Source of the DNA: Bacillota bacterium
Lineage (GTDB): Bacteria > Bacillota > Clostridia > Lachnospirales > Lachnospiraceae
Length of the DNA: 64,000 nucleotides
Direction of reading: 5' to 3'
Assembly (NCBI GenBank): GCA_023411555.1
Contig: JAEYOQ010000033.1
Coordinates: forward strand, 1-64,000
In this document: in pieces, positions 8,427 to 16,145 of the stretch
Position numbering within the stretch: the first letter of the stretch is position 1
How the letters are laid out: the number at the start of each line of letters is the position of its first letter
Notes under the pieces: model-generated
What the model was told of the DNA's origin: nothing
The model's input: the letters and a program-made list of their open reading frames with translations, nothing else
The model's database searches: none
Made by a program: the position numbers and the translations under genes

Positions 8427-9311
8427 TCATGTCCCCATCATTCCAAGAAGTTCCTTCGCTGCTTTTGAGATTGGATTATTATTACTGGTGATAATACAAA
8501 AATGTCTTTTTGGGATGTCAGTATCAAATCTCAGTTCGAATAAATCTCCGGCAGCCAAAGCTTCGCTGGCAAATTCCTTGACAACACACCCAATACCCAG
8601 ATTGCGGCATGCGAATTTTACAATGATATCACTCATAGCCAGTTCGAACTCAGGCTTTAATTGAACCTTATTCTTCAACAGAAATTCATCGATATACCTT
8701 CGAGAGCTGGTATTATGCTCCAAGCATATGAGAGGTAGCTGTTCCAACGTTTTATAGCTAAGGACCTGACCCTTAAGATTGTGAAAGAGATTGCCTGCTA
8801 CAAAAATATCTTGTATCTCCTTAATTCTTGTGCTATTTATCTCCTGCTTTGCTTCGAAGGGTTCGCTGACGATACCAAAATCAATCTTACCATCATACAG
8901 ATACTCTAAGGTCTCCGGTGTCGGGGCATTGGTGACCATAACCTTAATTCTAGGAAACTTTTCATGGAATTTCTCTAAGTAAGGCAATAGATAAAATTGA
9001 AGTGTCATATCACTGGCACCGATTCGAATCTCACCATTCTCCAGATCAAGCATTTTCTGAAACTTTGCCTCTCCCATCAAGATATATTCATAGCCTCTTT
9101 GTACATAGCTATACAATACTTCACCCTCAGGAGTCAGCTTTACCCCCTTAGGAATACGTATAAACAGCTTACTTCCCAAGGTTGTCTCCAAGAGCTTAAC
9201 CGCCTGGCTGACCGCAGGCTGTGATATACATAATTCTTCTCCTGCCTGAGTGAAGCTTCCGGCCTTTGCTACATGATAAAAGATCCGATAATATTCTAAG
9301 GGAATATTCAT
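8427..9311 (-). CDS. LysR-family transcriptional regulator
   Basis: The 294-residue protein has the standard LysR layout: an N-terminal winged helix-turn-helix at about 1-60 (FYHVAKAGSFTQAGEELCISQPAVSQAVKLLE), a linker helix, then a two-lobed periplasmic-binding-protein-like effector domain from about 90 to 290. Such proteins bind as tetramers and usually control a neighbouring gene plus themselves. A 21-bp palindrome at 9361-9381, 50 bp upstream of its start, has the T-N11-A form expected of an autoregulatory site. The upstream neighbour on the same strand is the iron-sulfur aldo/keto reductase, but there is no divergent gene, so the target is not evident. Confidence 0.93.
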   Translation of the reverse strand: MNIPLEYYRIFYHVAKAGSFTQAGEELCISQPAVSQAVKLLETTLGSKLFIRIPKGVKLTPEGEVLYSYVQRGYEYILMGEAKFQKMLDLENGEIRIGASDMTLQFYLLPYLEKFHEKFPRIKVMVTNAPTPETLEYLYDGKIDFGIVSEPFEAKQEINSTRIKEIQDIFVAGNLFHNLKGQVLSYKTLEQLPLICLEHNTSSRRYIDEFLLKNKVQLKPEFELAMSDIIVKFACRNLGIGCVVKEFASEALAAGDLFELRFDTDIPKRHFCIITSNNNPISKAAKELLGMMGT

Positions 9312-9360
9312 ATGAGTACCATGCCTTTCTCATAGACTGAAAACCTTATGTAAGAAAATC

Positions 9361-9381
9361 ATTGATTTAATATAAATCAAT
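9361..9381. promoter_or_regulatory. Candidate LysR-binding palindrome
   Basis: ATTGATTTA and TAAATCAAT form perfect 9-bp arms around ATA. It lies in the leader of the LysR gene and contains the T-N11-A core typical of LysR-type sites. The binding role is inferred. Confidence 0.5.
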
Positions 9382-9420
9382 CTAAACCAAGTCTATATGG
9401 ATTATAACATCCATGTAACA

Positions 9421-9460
9421 ACAAGGCAAATCATAATATAACTTCTATGATTTGCCTTGT
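9421..9460. terminator. Perfect 15-bp hairpin between the reductase and LysR genes
   Basis: The arms 9421-9435 and 9446-9460 are perfectly complementary around a 10-nt loop. It lies 155 bp past the reductase stop on the minus strand and is followed there only by a mixed TTGTTG tract, so it could be a terminator or an RNA-stabilising or boundary hairpin. Confidence 0.5.
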
Positions 9461-9614
9461 GTTCTTTTCCATATGAAAGATATGTAAGTCATACCGTTGA
9501 ACCAAACAATGTTATGTATGACTATATATAGCTTTTGCAACTTGACCTATTCGTTTCATAGGGGCTTTTGACACCAACCTTAATTACGTATCTTCCCTTT
9601 GTGTTAGGTTATGA

Positions 9615-10748
9615 CTATTTCGCGCAGATCTGCTCGATCTCCTGGTTCAATTGCTTTAGGTCTGTACGAATATTAAGCTTCTGAGGACAAGCATCCTCAC
9701 ACTGACCACATTCCACGCAATTAGACGCTTTTGCTGAATCCTTGATGTCATGGGTCCATGCCCACTGAAGCTCTCCCTCATTATTATACATTCCGTAGCT
9801 ATTCCAGATGCTGAAGTTTCTTGGAATATCTACTCCAACAGGGCAGGGCATGCAGTAAGCGCAGCCTGTACATCCGTTCTTCACTCTGCTCTTTAAAACC
9901 TCTGCTACCTTTGTGATAGCCTGCTGCTCCTGGTCATTCAATGCTTTGAACTGATGGAAGGTATTCAGGTTATCCTGAACCTGTTCTTCATCTGACATAC
10001 CACTTAAGATAACCTTAACATTTGGCAAGGAACCAACCCAGCGTAGCGCCCAAGACGCTGCTGTTCTTCCGGCCTCCTGGTCCTCAAGATGACACATGGC
10101 TTCCTCAGGAAGCTTGGCAAGGGAACCACCCTTTACCGGTTCCATAATAATCAAGGGGACACCTAACTCCTCAGCTAACTCGTAGCCCTTCATACCGGCC
10201 TGTTCCTCTGTATCCATATAGTTCAGTTGTATCTGGCAGAAATCCCAATCGCGGAACTTAATAATATGTTCAAACGCTTCGTACCCGTCATGGAAGGAGA
10301 ATCCAATATATTTTATTTTTCCCTCAGCCTTAAGTCGATCCATTATCTCCAGAACACCCAATTCAACCATCTTATCAAAGCTATTACGGTTTAAAGCATG
10401 TAGAAGATAAAAATCTATATAATCCTTATTTAGCTTCTTTAACTGCTCATAAAACAGTCTTTCTACGTCCTCTGTCTTCTCTACCAGCCAACACGGAAGC
10501 TTTGTCGCCAAATAATAGCTGCTTCGATCATATCGGTCAAGAGCCTTCCCTGTAAAGATCTCGCTTTGTCCTTCGTGATAAACATATGCAGTATCAAAAT
10601 AGTTAACACCGTTTTGATAAGCCAGATCCAACATCTGCTCTGCTCTAGCTTCATCAATGGTACCATCCTGCTTCTTAGGATAACGCATACACCCAAAGCC
10701 CAATAAGGATGTCTTAATTTCCAGCTTCTCTAGTTTTCTAAACTCCAT
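9615..10748 (-). CDS. Aldo/keto reductase with C-terminal 2[4Fe-4S] ferredoxin domain
   Basis: The first 270 residues of this 377-residue protein form an NAD(P)-dependent aldo/keto reductase barrel (opening GFGCMRYP, catalytic-region NYFDTAYVYH with Asp and Tyr, later KIKYIGFSFHDG). The C-terminal ~85 residues carry two cysteine clusters: C293, C296, C299, C302 and C344, C347, C350, C354, each ending in CP, as in bacterial-type ferredoxins. This fusion is common in strict anaerobes and is annotated as a predicted oxidoreductase; it probably passes electrons between an iron-sulfur carrier and a carbonyl substrate, which is not known. It stands alone; an 84-residue membrane protein lies just upstream. 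Confidence 0.93.
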   Translation of the reverse strand: MEFRKLEKLEIKTSLLGFGCMRYPKKQDGTIDEARAEQMLDLAYQNGVNYFDTAYVYHEGQSEIFTGKALDRYDRSSYYLATKLPCWLVEKTEDVERLFYEQLKKLNKDYIDFYLLHALNRNSFDKMVELGVLEIMDRLKAEGKIKYIGFSFHDGYEAFEHIIKFRDWDFCQIQLNYMDTEEQAGMKGYELAEELGVPLIIMEPVKGGSLAKLPEEAMCHLEDQEAGRTAASWALRWVGSLPNVKVILSGMSDEEQVQDNLNTFHQFKALNDQEQQAITKVAEVLKSRVKNGCTGCAYCMPCPVGVDIPRNFSIWNSYGMYNNEGELQWAWTHDIKDSAKASNCVECGQCEDACPQKLNIRTDLKQLNQEIEQICAK

Positions 10749-10871
10749 CTTAATACCCTCCTAAAACTTAAAAAGAAATATCAGTAATTCCATAGTATAT
10801 TAACTGACCTCACTTCATTATTACACATAATTAGAAATTCTACAATAGCTGAGCAAGCCAAAGGATAACAG

Positions 10872-11126
10872 CTATTTTCTCATTCTCCTATAGCGTATAG
10901 AGGAAATCAAAGTAACGGTAATAATAAAAACCGTCATACCATAGAGCACATAATTGTGGTGAGATGATATAAACGAAATGCTGGTTGGCTTAAACGTCTC
11001 CTCCCCAATAAAGGCACTCATACGATCAAGTCCATATGCGTAATTCAGATCCAACCAGGACAATATAATCAGTGAAATACTGATGACACTTAGTATAAGC
11101 AAAGTAATACTTCTTCTTGTTTTCAT
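10872..11126 (-). CDS. Small two-helix membrane protein, unknown function
   Basis: I do not recognise this 84-residue protein. It has a short basic N-terminus (MKTRR), a hydrophobic helix at about 7-25, an extracytoplasmic loop of roughly 35 residues rich in aromatic and polar residues, a second helix at about 58-76 and a basic tail (RYRRMRK), so both ends should face the cytoplasm. GGTGGAG lies eight bases before the ATG. It is downstream of the GNAT gene on the same strand with a 73-bp gap and could be its operon partner. The coherent topology and ribosome site argue that it is real. Confidence 0.65.
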   Translation of the reverse strand: MKTRRSITLLILSVISISLIILSWLDLNYAYGLDRMSAFIGEETFKPTSISFISSHHNYVLYGMTVFIITVTLISSIRYRRMRK

Positions 11127-11199
11127 TCTACTTTCTCCACCTTATGATAATCGACAGTACATCGATCATTCTGAATATTCCCGAGTATTATCGTATCGA

Positions 11200-12105
11200 T
11201 TAATACTTTTTCCTCTCCCACCAAGTCTTTGTAGAGTAGGGTCGAAAACCAATACTGTAATAAAACTGCTGGGAAGAGCCGACAAAAGCCTTCTTTGCTC
11301 CAAGCTCCCTGCATCGCTTCACTCCTTCGAGCACCGCAGCTTTACCCATACCCATTCTACGGTAGGCAGGAACAGTAGCAACCGGCTCTACCAAAGCATA
11401 ATCCGTACCAGGCTCATACCACATACCACAGAATGCTACAAAGCTGCCATCCGGTGCCATTGTGGCAATTTTCAAGTTCAGATTGCTATGCGGTCCTGAC
11501 AGCTCAGATTTTCTACCTTCCAATTGGACCTCTACCGGTTCCTCCGGCTCACCTTCATGGTTAAAGCCCTTCCATAATACCTGATGATATTTACTTAAAT
11601 CATACTCCTCTGCAAGACTTACTACCTTAAACCCTTGCGGTAATGTATAGGTAATATCTACTTCTTCCAATGGGATAAATGCATTGTTTTCCTTCTCCTG
11701 GGTAGGTAGAAAGCCTTTCCTTGCTGCGACAGCCTGTAATGCCTCATTCCTGTCATCAATCAGCACCTTGACACTACCGTCCTTCTGCAGGTTCGTCCAT
11801 GCATGATCCAATATATCCTCATACAGATGCTCGTATCCGGGTGCGATCACAGGCCATACATAACCAAGGCCACTCTCATAGGTTGCTAGTCCAACGATAA
11901 GATGATTATCCTCCCATATCCCTATCCTGGACAGATTCTCCTGATCCATGTATCTCTTCAGACAAAACATCCATTCCCATCTTCCCCATAAAAAACCTTC
12001 ATCAACAACCTTCTCCTGATTTATTCGAATAAGGAACTCCCAAACCCGGTGAAAATCCTCATTAAAACCTGCTTCACCGGTATAACTTCTAAATTGAACC
12101 GACAT
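11200..12105 (-). CDS. GNAT-family N-acetyltransferase, two-domain
   Basis: This protein of about 301 residues is twice the length of a simple GNAT enzyme. The C-terminal half contains the acetyl-CoA motif A: PVATVPAYRRMGMGKAAVLEGVKRC (broken by the R-x-x-G-x-G/A loop), followed by a YYSIGFRPYS motif B. The N-terminal half looks like a degenerate GNAT repeat (GLATYESGLGYVWPVIAPGYEHLYEDIL). Such tandem proteins transfer acetyl groups to small amines or proteins; no substrate can be named. The start is ambiguous: ATG at 12105 sits close behind GTGAGG, while an in-frame GTG at 12114 would add three residues. It is divergent from the TetR gene. Confidence 0.85.
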   Translation of the reverse strand: MSVQFRSYTGEAGFNEDFHRVWEFLIRINQEKVVDEGFLWGRWEWMFCLKRYMDQENLSRIGIWEDNHLIVGLATYESGLGYVWPVIAPGYEHLYEDILDHAWTNLQKDGSVKVLIDDRNEALQAVAARKGFLPTQEKENNAFIPLEEVDITYTLPQGFKVVSLAEEYDLSKYHQVLWKGFNHEGEPEEPVEVQLEGRKSELSGPHSNLNLKIATMAPDGSFVAFCGMWYEPGTDYALVEPVATVPAYRRMGMGKAAVLEGVKRCRELGAKKAFVGSSQQFYYSIGFRPYSTKTWWERKKY

Positions 12106-12251
12106 AATCCTCACGCCTTTCTAGACGGTTAATTATTACCCTAATCTTATATAAAATCGAACGTTTGTACCTTTTTTATCATAGTACAAGTATTTTCCAA
12201 AATCAATGTCAAAAATTGCTATCATATATTGGTTAAAGTTTTCTTAGAATA

Positions 12252-12268
12252 TTGACTATATCAGTCAA
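12252..12268. promoter_or_regulatory. TetR operator candidate, distal copy
   Basis: TTGACTATATCAGTCAA has 6-bp perfect arms (TTGACT/AGTCAA) and a 5-bp spacer. An almost identical site lies at 12285-12301, with centres 33 bp apart (three helical turns). Both precede the TetR gene. Confidence 0.65.
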
Positions 12269-12284
12269 AGATGTTATTATCAAG

Positions 12285-12301
12285 TTGACCAGTTTAGTCA
12301 A
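12285..12301. promoter_or_regulatory. TetR operator candidate, proximal copy
   Basis: TTGACCAGTTTAGTCAA matches the distal site in both arms except for one base and has the same 5-bp spacer; a flanking G/C pair extends the palindrome. It lies 31 bp upstream of the proposed TetR initiation codon. The arms resemble a -35 element, so binding would block transcription. Confidence 0.65.
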
Positions 12302-12332
12302 CCAATGAAATATTAAGTGAGGAAGTGATACT

Positions 12333-13022
12333 ATACGATACGAAACCTTTGAGAACTTAGAGGAAAGTAAGAAGCAGAAAATAATCAATGCAGGCTTTCA
12401 GATCTTCGGGGAGCACGGCTATGCTAAGGCATCGGTAGATGAAATTGTTAAGGCGGCGGAGATATCAAAAGGAAGTCTGTTTTACTACTTTGAGACAAAG
12501 CTGAATTTCTACATCTATCTGTATGAGTACAGTGGCCGGCTAATGGAGCAATTAATTGATTCCTCTGGACCGGATGGAAAACCATCCTATATGAGATACA
12601 CTGATTTCTTTGAGAGGCTGAAGGCAATCCAGCTTCTGAAATCAGAACTCTCCTATGCATACCCACACATGTCCAAATTCATGAAAAAAGCAGTCTTTGA
12701 TACCTCCCCTCAAATCAAAGACCAAATCAGTTCAATTAATAACAAATACACCAGAGAAAGAGCAATGCTCTTCTTTCAGGGCCTAGATTATTCGAAGTTC
12801 AAGGATGGAATCGACCCAATGATGGTAGTCCAACTACTTACCTGGACCTCTGAGGGCTGTGTCAATCAGGTTATGCAGACGGAGCCTTTAATGACTGGTT
12901 CCAAGAATACGACGCCGGATTTTAACGAAGTGGTTAAGCTATATAATGCTTATATCGAGATGTTTCGTAGGAATTTCTACAAGGAAGAATTTTTATCACC
13001 ATCGTCAACTGAAGTACACTAG
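12333..13022 (+). CDS. TetR-family transcriptional regulator with apparent ATA start
   Basis: The protein is about 229 residues. The N-terminal TetR helix-turn-helix is intact (KIINAGFQIFGEHGYAKASV, then VKAAEISKGSLFYYF), and the C-terminal part is the variable ligand/dimer domain. The frame contains no ATG, GTG or TTG between the stop at 12318 and the helix-turn-helix; the first internal ATG (12543) would delete the DNA-binding domain. ATA at 12333 stands exactly where a start is expected, seven bases after the SD-like GGAAGTGAT, and the following residues (RYETFENLEE) match how this group usually begins after Met. Either AUA initiates inefficiently or the start codon is mutated. It precedes an ABC exporter on the same strand, its likely target, and has two operator-like palindromes upstream. 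Confidence 0.75.
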   Translation: MRYETFENLEESKKQKIINAGFQIFGEHGYAKASVDEIVKAAEISKGSLFYYFETKLNFYIYLYEYSGRLMEQLIDSSGPDGKPSYMRYTDFFERLKAIQLLKSELSYAYPHMSKFMKKAVFDTSPQIKDQISSINNKYTRERAMLFFQGLDYSKFKDGIDPMMVVQLLTWTSEGCVNQVMQTEPLMTGSKNTTPDFNEVVKLYNAYIEMFRRNFYKEEFLSPSSTEVH

Positions 13023-13138
13023 AATAATTACTTCAATATAATATGCACATTCAGAACTTAGTACCTATTTAACAGACTCCTATCAACAAAGAGAATAATT
13101 AAGTATAGGGGTAGCATTTTAAGGAAAGGGGATTAGGC

Positions 13139-14044
13139 ATGTCTATCATTGAGATTAGTGGATTAACAAAGGATTATGGCAATCATAAGGGAATATTTGA
13201 TTTGTCCTTACGGGTTAAGGAAGGTGAGGTATTCGGTTATCTGGGACCAAACGGTGCCGGAAAGACAACGACGATTCGCCATTTGATGGGCTTCTTAACA
13301 CCAGATAAAGGAACTGCCCGAATTCTAGGTAAAGAATGCCGCAGCAATTCCTCCCATGTTATGAAGGAGCTGGGATATCTTCCGGCGGAGATTGCATTCT
13401 TCGATGGTATGAACGGAATGGATTTTCTTAAATTTATGGGGGAAATGAGAGGGCTAAAGGATACGACCTATCGGGATAAGTTAATCGAGCAATTTGAACT
13501 GGATACCAGAGGTCGTATTCGAAAGATGTCCAAAGGAATGAAACAGAAGCTTGGTATTATCTGTGCCTTCATGCATGAACCAAAGGTCTTAATTCTGGAT
13601 GAACCCACCAGTGGCCTGGATCCTCTAATGCAAAGACGTTTTGCCGATTTGATATTAGAGGAGAAAGCCAAAGGCAAAACCATTCTTATGTCCTCCCATA
13701 GCTTTGAGGAAATAGAGCGTACCTGTGACCGTGTCGGTATCATACGACAGGGTGAACTGGTGGCAATTGAGGATATCCATGTTTTAAAGGAGAAGAGAAG
13801 AAAGACCTATCTGGTAACCTTTGACAGCCCACAAGCAGCCTTAGCCTTTCAAAATAAAGGTGGCTTCGATCAAATCGAGGTAAATGGAGCTACTGCTAAG
13901 GTCAGTATCCTTGGTAAAGTATCCGGCTTTGTACAGGAGCTTACTCATTATACCATATTGGATCTTGATATCGAAAACAGTAGCCTGGAAGATGTGTTTA
14001 TGCAATATTACGGTAACTCAAATGAGAATACCGTAGCGAATTAG
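13139..14044 (+). CDS. ABC transporter ATP-binding protein
   Basis: This 301-residue protein is the nucleotide-binding subunit of a bipartite ABC-2 exporter. Walker A GPNGAGKTT is at 36-44, the signature is MSKGMKQKLG, Walker B with the catalytic Glu is LILDEPTSGLDP, and the switch is MSSHSFEE. A C-terminal extension of about 80 residues after the ATPase core is typical of the BcrA/NatA/drug-resistance branch. The ribosome site AAGGAAAGGGG precedes the ATG. It is followed after 13 bp by its permease and preceded by the TetR gene, so the three form a repressor-exporter cassette, probably for a toxic or amphipathic compound. The substrate is unknown. Confidence 0.95.
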   Translation: MSIIEISGLTKDYGNHKGIFDLSLRVKEGEVFGYLGPNGAGKTTTIRHLMGFLTPDKGTARILGKECRSNSSHVMKELGYLPAEIAFFDGMNGMDFLKFMGEMRGLKDTTYRDKLIEQFELDTRGRIRKMSKGMKQKLGIICAFMHEPKVLILDEPTSGLDPLMQRRFADLILEEKAKGKTILMSSHSFEEIERTCDRVGIIRQGELVAIEDIHVLKEKRRKTYLVTFDSPQAALAFQNKGGFDQIEVNGATAKVSILGKVSGFVQELTHYTILDLDIENSSLEDVFMQYYGNSNENTVAN

Positions 14045-14057
14045 GGAGGATGGAATT

Positions 14058-14858
14058 ATGATTAGTAGACCTTTATTAAAAGCAACCATAAAGCAAAATT
14101 ATATCGTGTTCTTTATCATTATCGGTGTATTAATGCTCTATTTCCCTATCATCGTCAGCATGTATAATCCGCAAGCTCAGGAGAGCCTCGATGATATTCT
14201 TGCCATATTGCCACAGCAGTTGATTGCAGCTATGGGTTTTACAGGAGATATGGGAACATTACTTAAATTTATCGCAACCTATTTCTATGGCTTCCTAATC
14301 CTTTTACTTCCCATGATATACACCATCATCGTCGCAAACCGTAGTATTGCGTCCCATGTTGACAAGGGCTCCATGGCCTACCTGTTATCTACACCTAATG
14401 GGAGATCAAGGATTGCTGCAACACAGGCTCTCTTCCTCCTTGTAAGTACCACCCTGATGATTCTCTTTCTCACCTTAGCCGGTATAGGAATTTGTGAGCT
14501 TTCCTTCCCGGGAGAGCTGGATATCAGAGGCTTTGTATTGTTGAATTGCGGGGTTCTCTTATTGTATTTTGCCCTGACCGGAATCGGCTTCTTTGCCTCC
14601 TGTCTTTTCAATGATACCAAGAATTCCCTGGCTTTGGGAGCAGGGCTTCCCGTCGGCTTTCTTCTACTTCAAATGCTATCCGATACAGGTGAGAAGTCTG
14701 AATTCCTTTCCTACCTCTCCCTCTATACCCTGTTTGATCCGGCTAAGATCACCTCAGGAGAGGATTATATCATCTCCTTCATCATTCTTACAATCATCGG
14801 CATCGTACTCTACCTTGCAGGAATCTTAGTCTTTAATAAGAGGGATCTTCCCTTATAA
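14058..14858 (+). CDS. ABC-2 type transporter permease
   Basis: The 266-residue protein has six hydrophobic segments, at about 12-32, 75-100, 115-145, 155-180, 190-210 and 235-258, the pattern of an ABC-2 permease that pairs as a homodimer with the preceding ATPase. An extracytoplasmic loop follows the first helix and contains a PQAQESLDDILAILPQQL stretch. GGAGG lies before the ATG, 13 bp after the ATPase stop, so the two are translationally close. It ends in NKRDLPL, a basic tail common to these permeases. A long hairpin repeat begins 13 bp past the stop codon and may terminate the operon. Confidence 0.93.
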   Translation: MISRPLLKATIKQNYIVFFIIIGVLMLYFPIIVSMYNPQAQESLDDILAILPQQLIAAMGFTGDMGTLLKFIATYFYGFLILLLPMIYTIIVANRSIASHVDKGSMAYLLSTPNGRSRIAATQALFLLVSTTLMILFLTLAGIGICELSFPGELDIRGFVLLNCGVLLLYFALTGIGFFASCLFNDTKNSLALGAGLPVGFLLLQMLSDTGEKSEFLSYLSLYTLFDPAKITSGEDYIISFIILTIIGIVLYLAGILVFNKRDLPL

Positions 14859-14871
14859 GGTCCGTAAAAGA

Positions 14872-15085
14872 GGGGATGTTGCAAAAGTAAGCTGAAGCTG
14901 AAAGAAAGGATAACATGCATCCCATAATGCACTGTTTGACGGACAGATTATTGATTTTGTATGACAGAAGCAAACATTTATGTTTGATAATGGCATACAA
15001 AACAATAAGATGTCAGTCAATCTGTGTGTGAGGGATGCGTGTTGTTCTTTCCATCATTAACACCATATATTTTGCAACAGCCCCT
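14872..15085. repeat. Long-hairpin intergenic repeat, copy 1 (~214 bp)
   Basis: The segment folds on itself almost completely. Outer ends GATGTTGCAAAA/TTTTGCAACAGC, then GAAAGGATAACATGCATCCC against GGGATGCGTGTTGTTCTTTC, then ATTTTGTATG/CATACAAAAC, with an inner AAACAT/ATGTTT hairpin. A second copy lies at 30161-30476 with the same internal blocks (for example GCACTGTTTGACGGACAG and CTGTGTGTGAGGGAT). It fills the gap between the ABC permease and an opposing GNAT gene. It has no coding capacity and no obvious target-site duplication. It could be a MITE-like element, a bidirectional terminator, or an RNA. Confidence 0.85.
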
Positions 15086-15123
15086 TACCAAACTATATCG
15101 CTATCTCTCCCTATGTACTCTAA

Positions 15124-15609
15124 TTACAGCTTCAGTTCCATAAACCCTACGGTAAATGGCAGATGCTCAAACTTCTTCGTACCCGTCGGCTCAAAGCCAC
15201 AGGACAGATACCAATTCTTAAGTACCGTGTTTTCTTCTATAATACCAATGGATATCTTATTTCCTTGCCATTCCGATACCTTCTCCTTCGCAAAGTCTAT
15301 CAACTTTCTGCCAATTCCCATATGCCGATAACTCGGTAGCACCACCAGCTTCTGAAGAAAATATAACTCCGGTGTATTCCTCTCCAAATGCATGTATCCA
15401 ATAATCTTATCCCCATAAACTACTGCATACATGATATTTCCCTTCGCTCTTTCCTCTATGAGCCGTTCTACCTGTATGAACGCACCATTTGTCGGTACAT
15501 TCTCTTTTGTTATCCCGAATTCCTTAGCCACAGTTAAAAAGCCTTCTCTAATCACAGCTGCACATTCCTCCAGCTCATGCTCCTTAACCTCCCTGATTTC
15601 ATAATCCAT
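15124..15609 (-). CDS. GNAT-family N-acetyltransferase
   Basis: The 161-residue protein is a single GNAT domain. The central strand and acetyl-CoA loop are clear: YFLQKLVVLPSYRHMGIGRK, the R-x-x-G-I-G-R/K pyrophosphate-binding motif, followed by the helix LIDFAKEKV. The C-terminal NWYLSCGFEPTGTKKFEH is the usual motif B end. These enzymes acetylate amines on small molecules, antibiotics or proteins; the substrate is not evident. The start at 15609 follows AGGGAGGGC. It is a single gene, convergent with the ABC exporter across the hairpin repeat. Confidence 0.9.
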   Translation of the reverse strand: MDYEIREVKEHELEECAAVIREGFLTVAKEFGITKENVPTNGAFIQVERLIEERAKGNIMYAVVYGDKIIGYMHLERNTPELYFLQKLVVLPSYRHMGIGRKLIDFAKEKVSEWQGNKISIGIIEENTVLKNWYLSCGFEPTGTKKFEHLPFTVGFMELKL

Positions 15610-15871
15610 ACAGCCCTCCCTTCTTTCCCTATCGCATGCAACGTGTCAGCTTGCAACCATTCTCTAAACTTACTGTACAAGCTTTACCCGATAGCGAAAA
15701 CAAAACTAAAATAAATTTTACTCATTATAAAGTATCCCTTCCGGAAAAGCAAATATTTTCCACCTTTTCCAACTAATAAATTAGTAAATCCATCGGATCA
15801 ATGATATTTCTCCTGGCAAAATCCAAAACTATGAAGGAAGTACAATGATGATTAAAGAAAGGTGGAATGAT

Positions 15872-16075
15872 ATGAATACAGTACATTATCAGGTCAATGG
15901 TTTAATAAACGCACCGATAAAGACTCAGGTAAAGAACGCATTAGAAAAAATAGACGGCGTACAGAAGGTGAACATCGATCTTCACAGAGGTTCTGTTGAG
16001 GTAAATTACAACGAACCTGCTAAAGAAACTGAAATCAGAACAGAAATAGAGCATGTTGGTTGTCGCATTATTTAA
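15872..16075 (+). CDS. Heavy-metal-associated (HMA) fold protein lacking CxxC
   Basis: This 67-residue protein has the ferredoxin-like HMA outline of CopZ-type metallochaperones: a first strand (HYQVNGLI), helix (IKTQVKNALEKIDGV), second strand (QKVNIDLHRGSVEVNYN), helix and last strand ending VGCRII. The metal-binding loop, normally GMTCxxC, reads GLINAPIK, so both ligand cysteines are missing; only one Cys near the C-terminus remains. It therefore should not bind Cu(I) in the usual way. GAAAGGTGG precedes the ATG at 15872; an upstream in-frame ATG at 15845, behind AAGGAAG, would add nine residues outside the fold. It stands alone with a strong terminator, not next to a P-type ATPase. Confidence 0.8.
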   Translation: MNTVHYQVNGLINAPIKTQVKNALEKIDGVQKVNIDLHRGSVEVNYNEPAKETEIRTEIEHVGCRII

Positions 16076-16091
16076 CGGAAAACACATAACT

Positions 16092-16141
16092 TAAGGGGGC
16101 ACAGCTTACACAGTGCCCCCTTATAAATAAAATAATTTTTT
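16092..16141. terminator. Bidirectional terminator between the HMA gene and purB
   Basis: Perfect 11-bp stem TAAGGGGGCAC/GTGCCCCCTTA (16092-16102 with 16113-16123). It is followed on the plus strand by an A/T tract ending in TTTTTT (16136-16141) close to the purB stop, so it can serve both converging genes. Confidence 0.85.
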
Positions 16142-16145
16142 AATC

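Larger units (their letters stand above)
9312..9614. other. Intergenic region with palindromes
   Basis: This 303-bp gap contains the LysR palindrome at 9361-9381, a perfect 15-bp hairpin at 9421-9460, and a weaker 8-bp inverted repeat around 9487-9523 (AGTCATAC/GTATGACT). No open reading frame with a ribosome site was found. Confidence 0.6.

Noticed and set aside
11083..11499. A 138-codon plus-strand frame overlapping the small membrane protein and GNAT genes
   Set aside because: It is antisense to both, and the GNAT motifs on the minus strand are clear.
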